Shown here one piece after another: positions 61,051 through 64,000 of a stretch of DNA of 64,000 bases. The notes beneath the pieces were generated by a model, which ran no database searches, was not told where the DNA came from, and saw nothing but the letters and a program-made list of their open reading frames with translations. Source of the DNA: Microglena sp. YARC (lineage: Eukaryota > Chlorophyta > Chlorophyceae > Chlamydomonadales > Chlamydomonadaceae); contig JAJSRW010000068.1 of NCBI GenBank assembly GCA_022414725.1, positions 1-64,000 of the forward strand. Direction: 5' to 3'. How positions within the stretch are numbered: position 1 is the first letter of the stretch; each line of letters starts with the position of its first letter. A program made the translations under genes and the position numbers.

Positions 61051-61890
61051 ACAAACTTGTTCTCTATGTGACAATACTTGGATGTCAGTTTAAAGTAGCG
61101 TAAAACAGACCCACACAGTACACATGTACATCAACACACGTGAGTACTCAAACCCACACACTACTACACCACAAATAGCACACAGGCACGCACAGACACA
61201 TTACACACGTATGTAGATACATATGTCACTCACAACACACACGCGATAACACTTACACAAACACAGAACAGTGCCACACCAATGAAATAAACAATCGACA
61301 GAGTGCCACACACAATGCACAGACACAAATAGAAACATTACACACACAAACACAGTACACACACTCATGCAGATATATATGTGCTGACAACAAACGCGAG
61401 TACACAAACCCACACAGACCCACACAGAACAGTGCCACACACAATGCACACAGAAACAAATAGAAACATTACACACACAAACGGCTCGGCAACACGTACA
61501 CACACTCATGCAGATACAGATTGTACTGACAAACAAACGCGAGTACACAAACCAACACAGAGAACAGTGTGCCACAAACCTTGGTGACAAACTTGGATGT
61601 CAGGTTAAAGCAGCGCAAACACAGACCCACACATTACACATGTACTCACAACGCACGCAGTACACAAACCCACGCAGTACACCAACAAAAACAGGACAGT
61701 GCCACAAACCTTGGTGACAAACTTGGATGTCAGGTTAAAGCAGCGCAAACACAGACCCACACAGTACACATGTACTCACAACGCACGCAGTACACAAACC
61801 CACGCAGTACACCAACAAAAACAGGACAGTGCCACAAACCTTGGTGACAAACTTGGATGCCAGTTTAAAGCAGCGTTAACACAGACACAC
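61051..61890 (-). repeat. ~130 bp tandem array with donor-like ACCAAG|GTTTGT
   Basis: Three close copies (61570, 61700, 61830) and a weaker one at 61060 read on the minus strand GCTTTAACCTGACATCCAAG, TTTGTCACCAAG|GTTTGTGG, i.e. F-N-L-T-S-K-F-V-T-K before a GT. By analogy with the other arrays this may be an amplified exon end of the same minus-strand gene. The rest is CA-rich. Confidence 0.6.
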
Positions 61891-64000
61891 ACAGTACACG
61901 TGTACTCACAACACACGCAGTACACAAACAAACACAGGACAGCGGTACACACCTCTGACAAACTCACAACACAGACACACACACGTAACACAAAACAAAA
62001 CACAGGACAGCAGTACACACCTCTGACAAACTCAACAACACACACACACACACGTACACAAACAAACACAGGACAGCGGTACACACCTCTGACAAACTCA
62101 CACACACCACACACACACACGTACCAACATAACACAGGACAGCGGATACACAACCTCTAACAAACTCACAACACACTACACACATCACACACACGTACAA
62201 CACATACAAACATAGGACAGCGTAACACACTCTGTCACAAAGCACACCACACACATTACACAAAAAACACAGGTAGTCAGCTCTGAGAACAAACTCAAAC
62301 GCACACACACACATACACAAGGACACTGCGTACACACAACAAACTCACAACACACACACACACTCACAACACACAAGCACACAGTACACAAACAAACACA
62401 GGACAGCGGTACTTACACCTCTAACAAACTCGACACACACACAACACGTACACAAACACACAGGACAGCCGGTACACACCATCTATATACTCAACAAACA
62501 CACACGTCACAAACAAACGATTAGGAACGGAAGTTCCTGCACACACACAAATCACACGTACACAAAACAAACATAGGACGGAACAGCGGTACACACCGTC
62601 TAATCAAACTCACAACAGAGACACACACGGTTACACACCTCTGACCAAACTACAACACACACCGCGCGTACCAACATAAAATACTAGGACAAGCCGGTAG
62701 CACGACAGTAGGACAGCGTACATCAACAAACAGACAGACACCACACTCTGACAAACTCACATTATCACAAACACACCACACACACGTACCACATAACATA
62801 TCGATCACATAGGACAGTCCGTGTACACACCTCTGAACAAAACTCACGGTACGAACTCTACACACAGCCACACACACACACAGCAACGGACACCCAGGAC
62901 AGCCACACGTAACCAAACAAACATCAGGACAGGGTAACACACCTCTCACAACCTTCACAATCACACACACACACACAGCGTACTCAAACTCATAGGACAC
63001 GCGGTACACACCTCTAACAAGACTCACAGATCGCAGCACAACACGTACACAAACAAACACAGGACAGCCGTCACATCACCTCTGACAAAGCTTCCAAACT
63101 AACACACAACACAACACGTAATCACAAACAAACAAGCGTTACACACCTCTAACAAGGACTCACAACACAGCACAAAGGACACACACAACGTAGCAAAAAC
63201 ATAGACAGCTGGTAACATTTCCACCATCTAACAAAACTCACAACACACACACACACACACGTACACAAACAAACACAGGACAGCGGTACACACCTCTTAC
63301 AAACTCACAACACACACACTGCAGAACGACACAAAACAAACACAGGACAGCGGTACCACACCTCATCCTCTGACAAACTCACAACAACACACAACGTACA
63401 CAAATCAAACACAGCACAACAACACCTCTACACAAACTCACAACACACACACACGTACACATAACACAAACATTAGGACAGCGGTACAGGGGACACCTCT
63501 AACAAACTCACAACACACACACACACAACACACGTACAAAACATAAACATAGGACAGCGGTACACACCTCTAACAAACTCACAACACACACACGTACACA
63601 AACAAACACAGCAGGAAGCGGTACACACTCTCTGAACAAACTCTACAACACACACACACACACACATGATGAGTGCGTACACAAACAAAACAGCAGGACC
63701 GTCGGGTTACATTCTAAACTACAACACGTCACTCACATACACAACAAACACAGGACAGCGTACAAGGCACCTTCGTAACAAACTCACAACACACCACGTA
63801 CACAAAACAAACACACGAGACAGGCGGTACATTATATACCTCTGACAAACTCACAACACATGCACACACAACACGTAACAAACAAACACAGGACAGCGTA
63901 GCACACCTCCGACAAACTACACATGAGCAACACCAATGTCAACACAACAATACAACAAACAAACACAGGAAGCGGTAGGACGCACCTGCTAAAAACTCAC
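61891..64000 (-). repeat. ~62 bp array with TTTGTCAGAGGTGTGTACC core, error-rich
   Basis: Over 25 units of GGACAGCGGTACACACCTCT, GACAAACTCACAACACACAC, ACACGTACACAAACAAACAC A; on the minus strand each has GAGTTTGTCAGAG|GTGTGTACCG, usable as acceptor or donor. Unit sequence becomes increasingly irregular after 62.4 kb with many one-base insertions and deletions, typical of uncorrected reads. It runs to the window end. Confidence 0.8.

Overview
This window looks like nuclear DNA of a eukaryote, probably a green alga. The signs are spliced genes with GT-AG introns, Copia-type LTR retrotransposons, hAT-like MITEs, a SINE with a tRNA-type promoter, TTTAGGG telomere-like tracts, and a kinase with YCD / HGDIKPAN / DYG motifs that I associate with green algal kinases. 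The species cannot be named from sequence alone. Very little is coding. Most of the window is tandem repeat and transposon, and many repeat copies differ by single bases or homopolymer length, which suggests an error-prone long-read assembly.

Layout. 0-5.6 kb: SINE and MITE copies, a telomere-like tract and C/A-rich tandem arrays. 5.6-24.2 kb (+ strand): an Obg-family GTPase in five recognised exons (5636-5807, 11042-11734, 17644-17892, 23551-23694, 23979-24179), all consistent with phase 0 and separated by introns of 0.3-5.9 kb filled with tandem arrays. 25.4-39.4 kb: a transposon-rich interval with a 4.3 kb LTR retrotransposon nested in a MITE, a 1 kb long-TIR element, kinase-like exon fragments and minisatellites. 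39.5-58.9 kb or beyond (- strand): a protein kinase in dispersed exons (about 58.8-58.2, 56.5-55.9 with 49.1, 45.27-45.19, 44.55-44.44, 43.81-43.69, 40.48-40.37 kb), split by a second Copia element at 49173-55835. 58.9-64 kb: CA-rich tandem arrays.

The main result is a pattern. In both the GTPase and the kinase, nearly every recognised exon edge has been tandemly multiplied into the adjoining intron, so that each array carries many copies of a real splice donor or acceptor with a stub of exon. Examples are about 26 copies of the Obg P-loop exon donor, about 15 near-complete copies of the Obg switch I / G3 exon in an alternating A/B order, about 37 G-rich units carrying a donor-like CTGGTACGTGGGG, 12 or more copies of the last Obg exon, and kinase acceptor copies in which DYG has become DYE. 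These arrays look like splice-site-bearing minisatellites grown from exon boundaries. They bear on intron growth, intron gain at AG|GT proto-splice sites, and how splicing finds the right copy.

Transposons add a second layer: two Copia elements sharing the polypurine tract and the start of the primer-binding site, one with non-canonical LTR ends; hAT-like MITEs with perfect 8-9 bp target duplications; a long-TIR element; and a 41 bp inverted repeat enclosing telomeric repeats.
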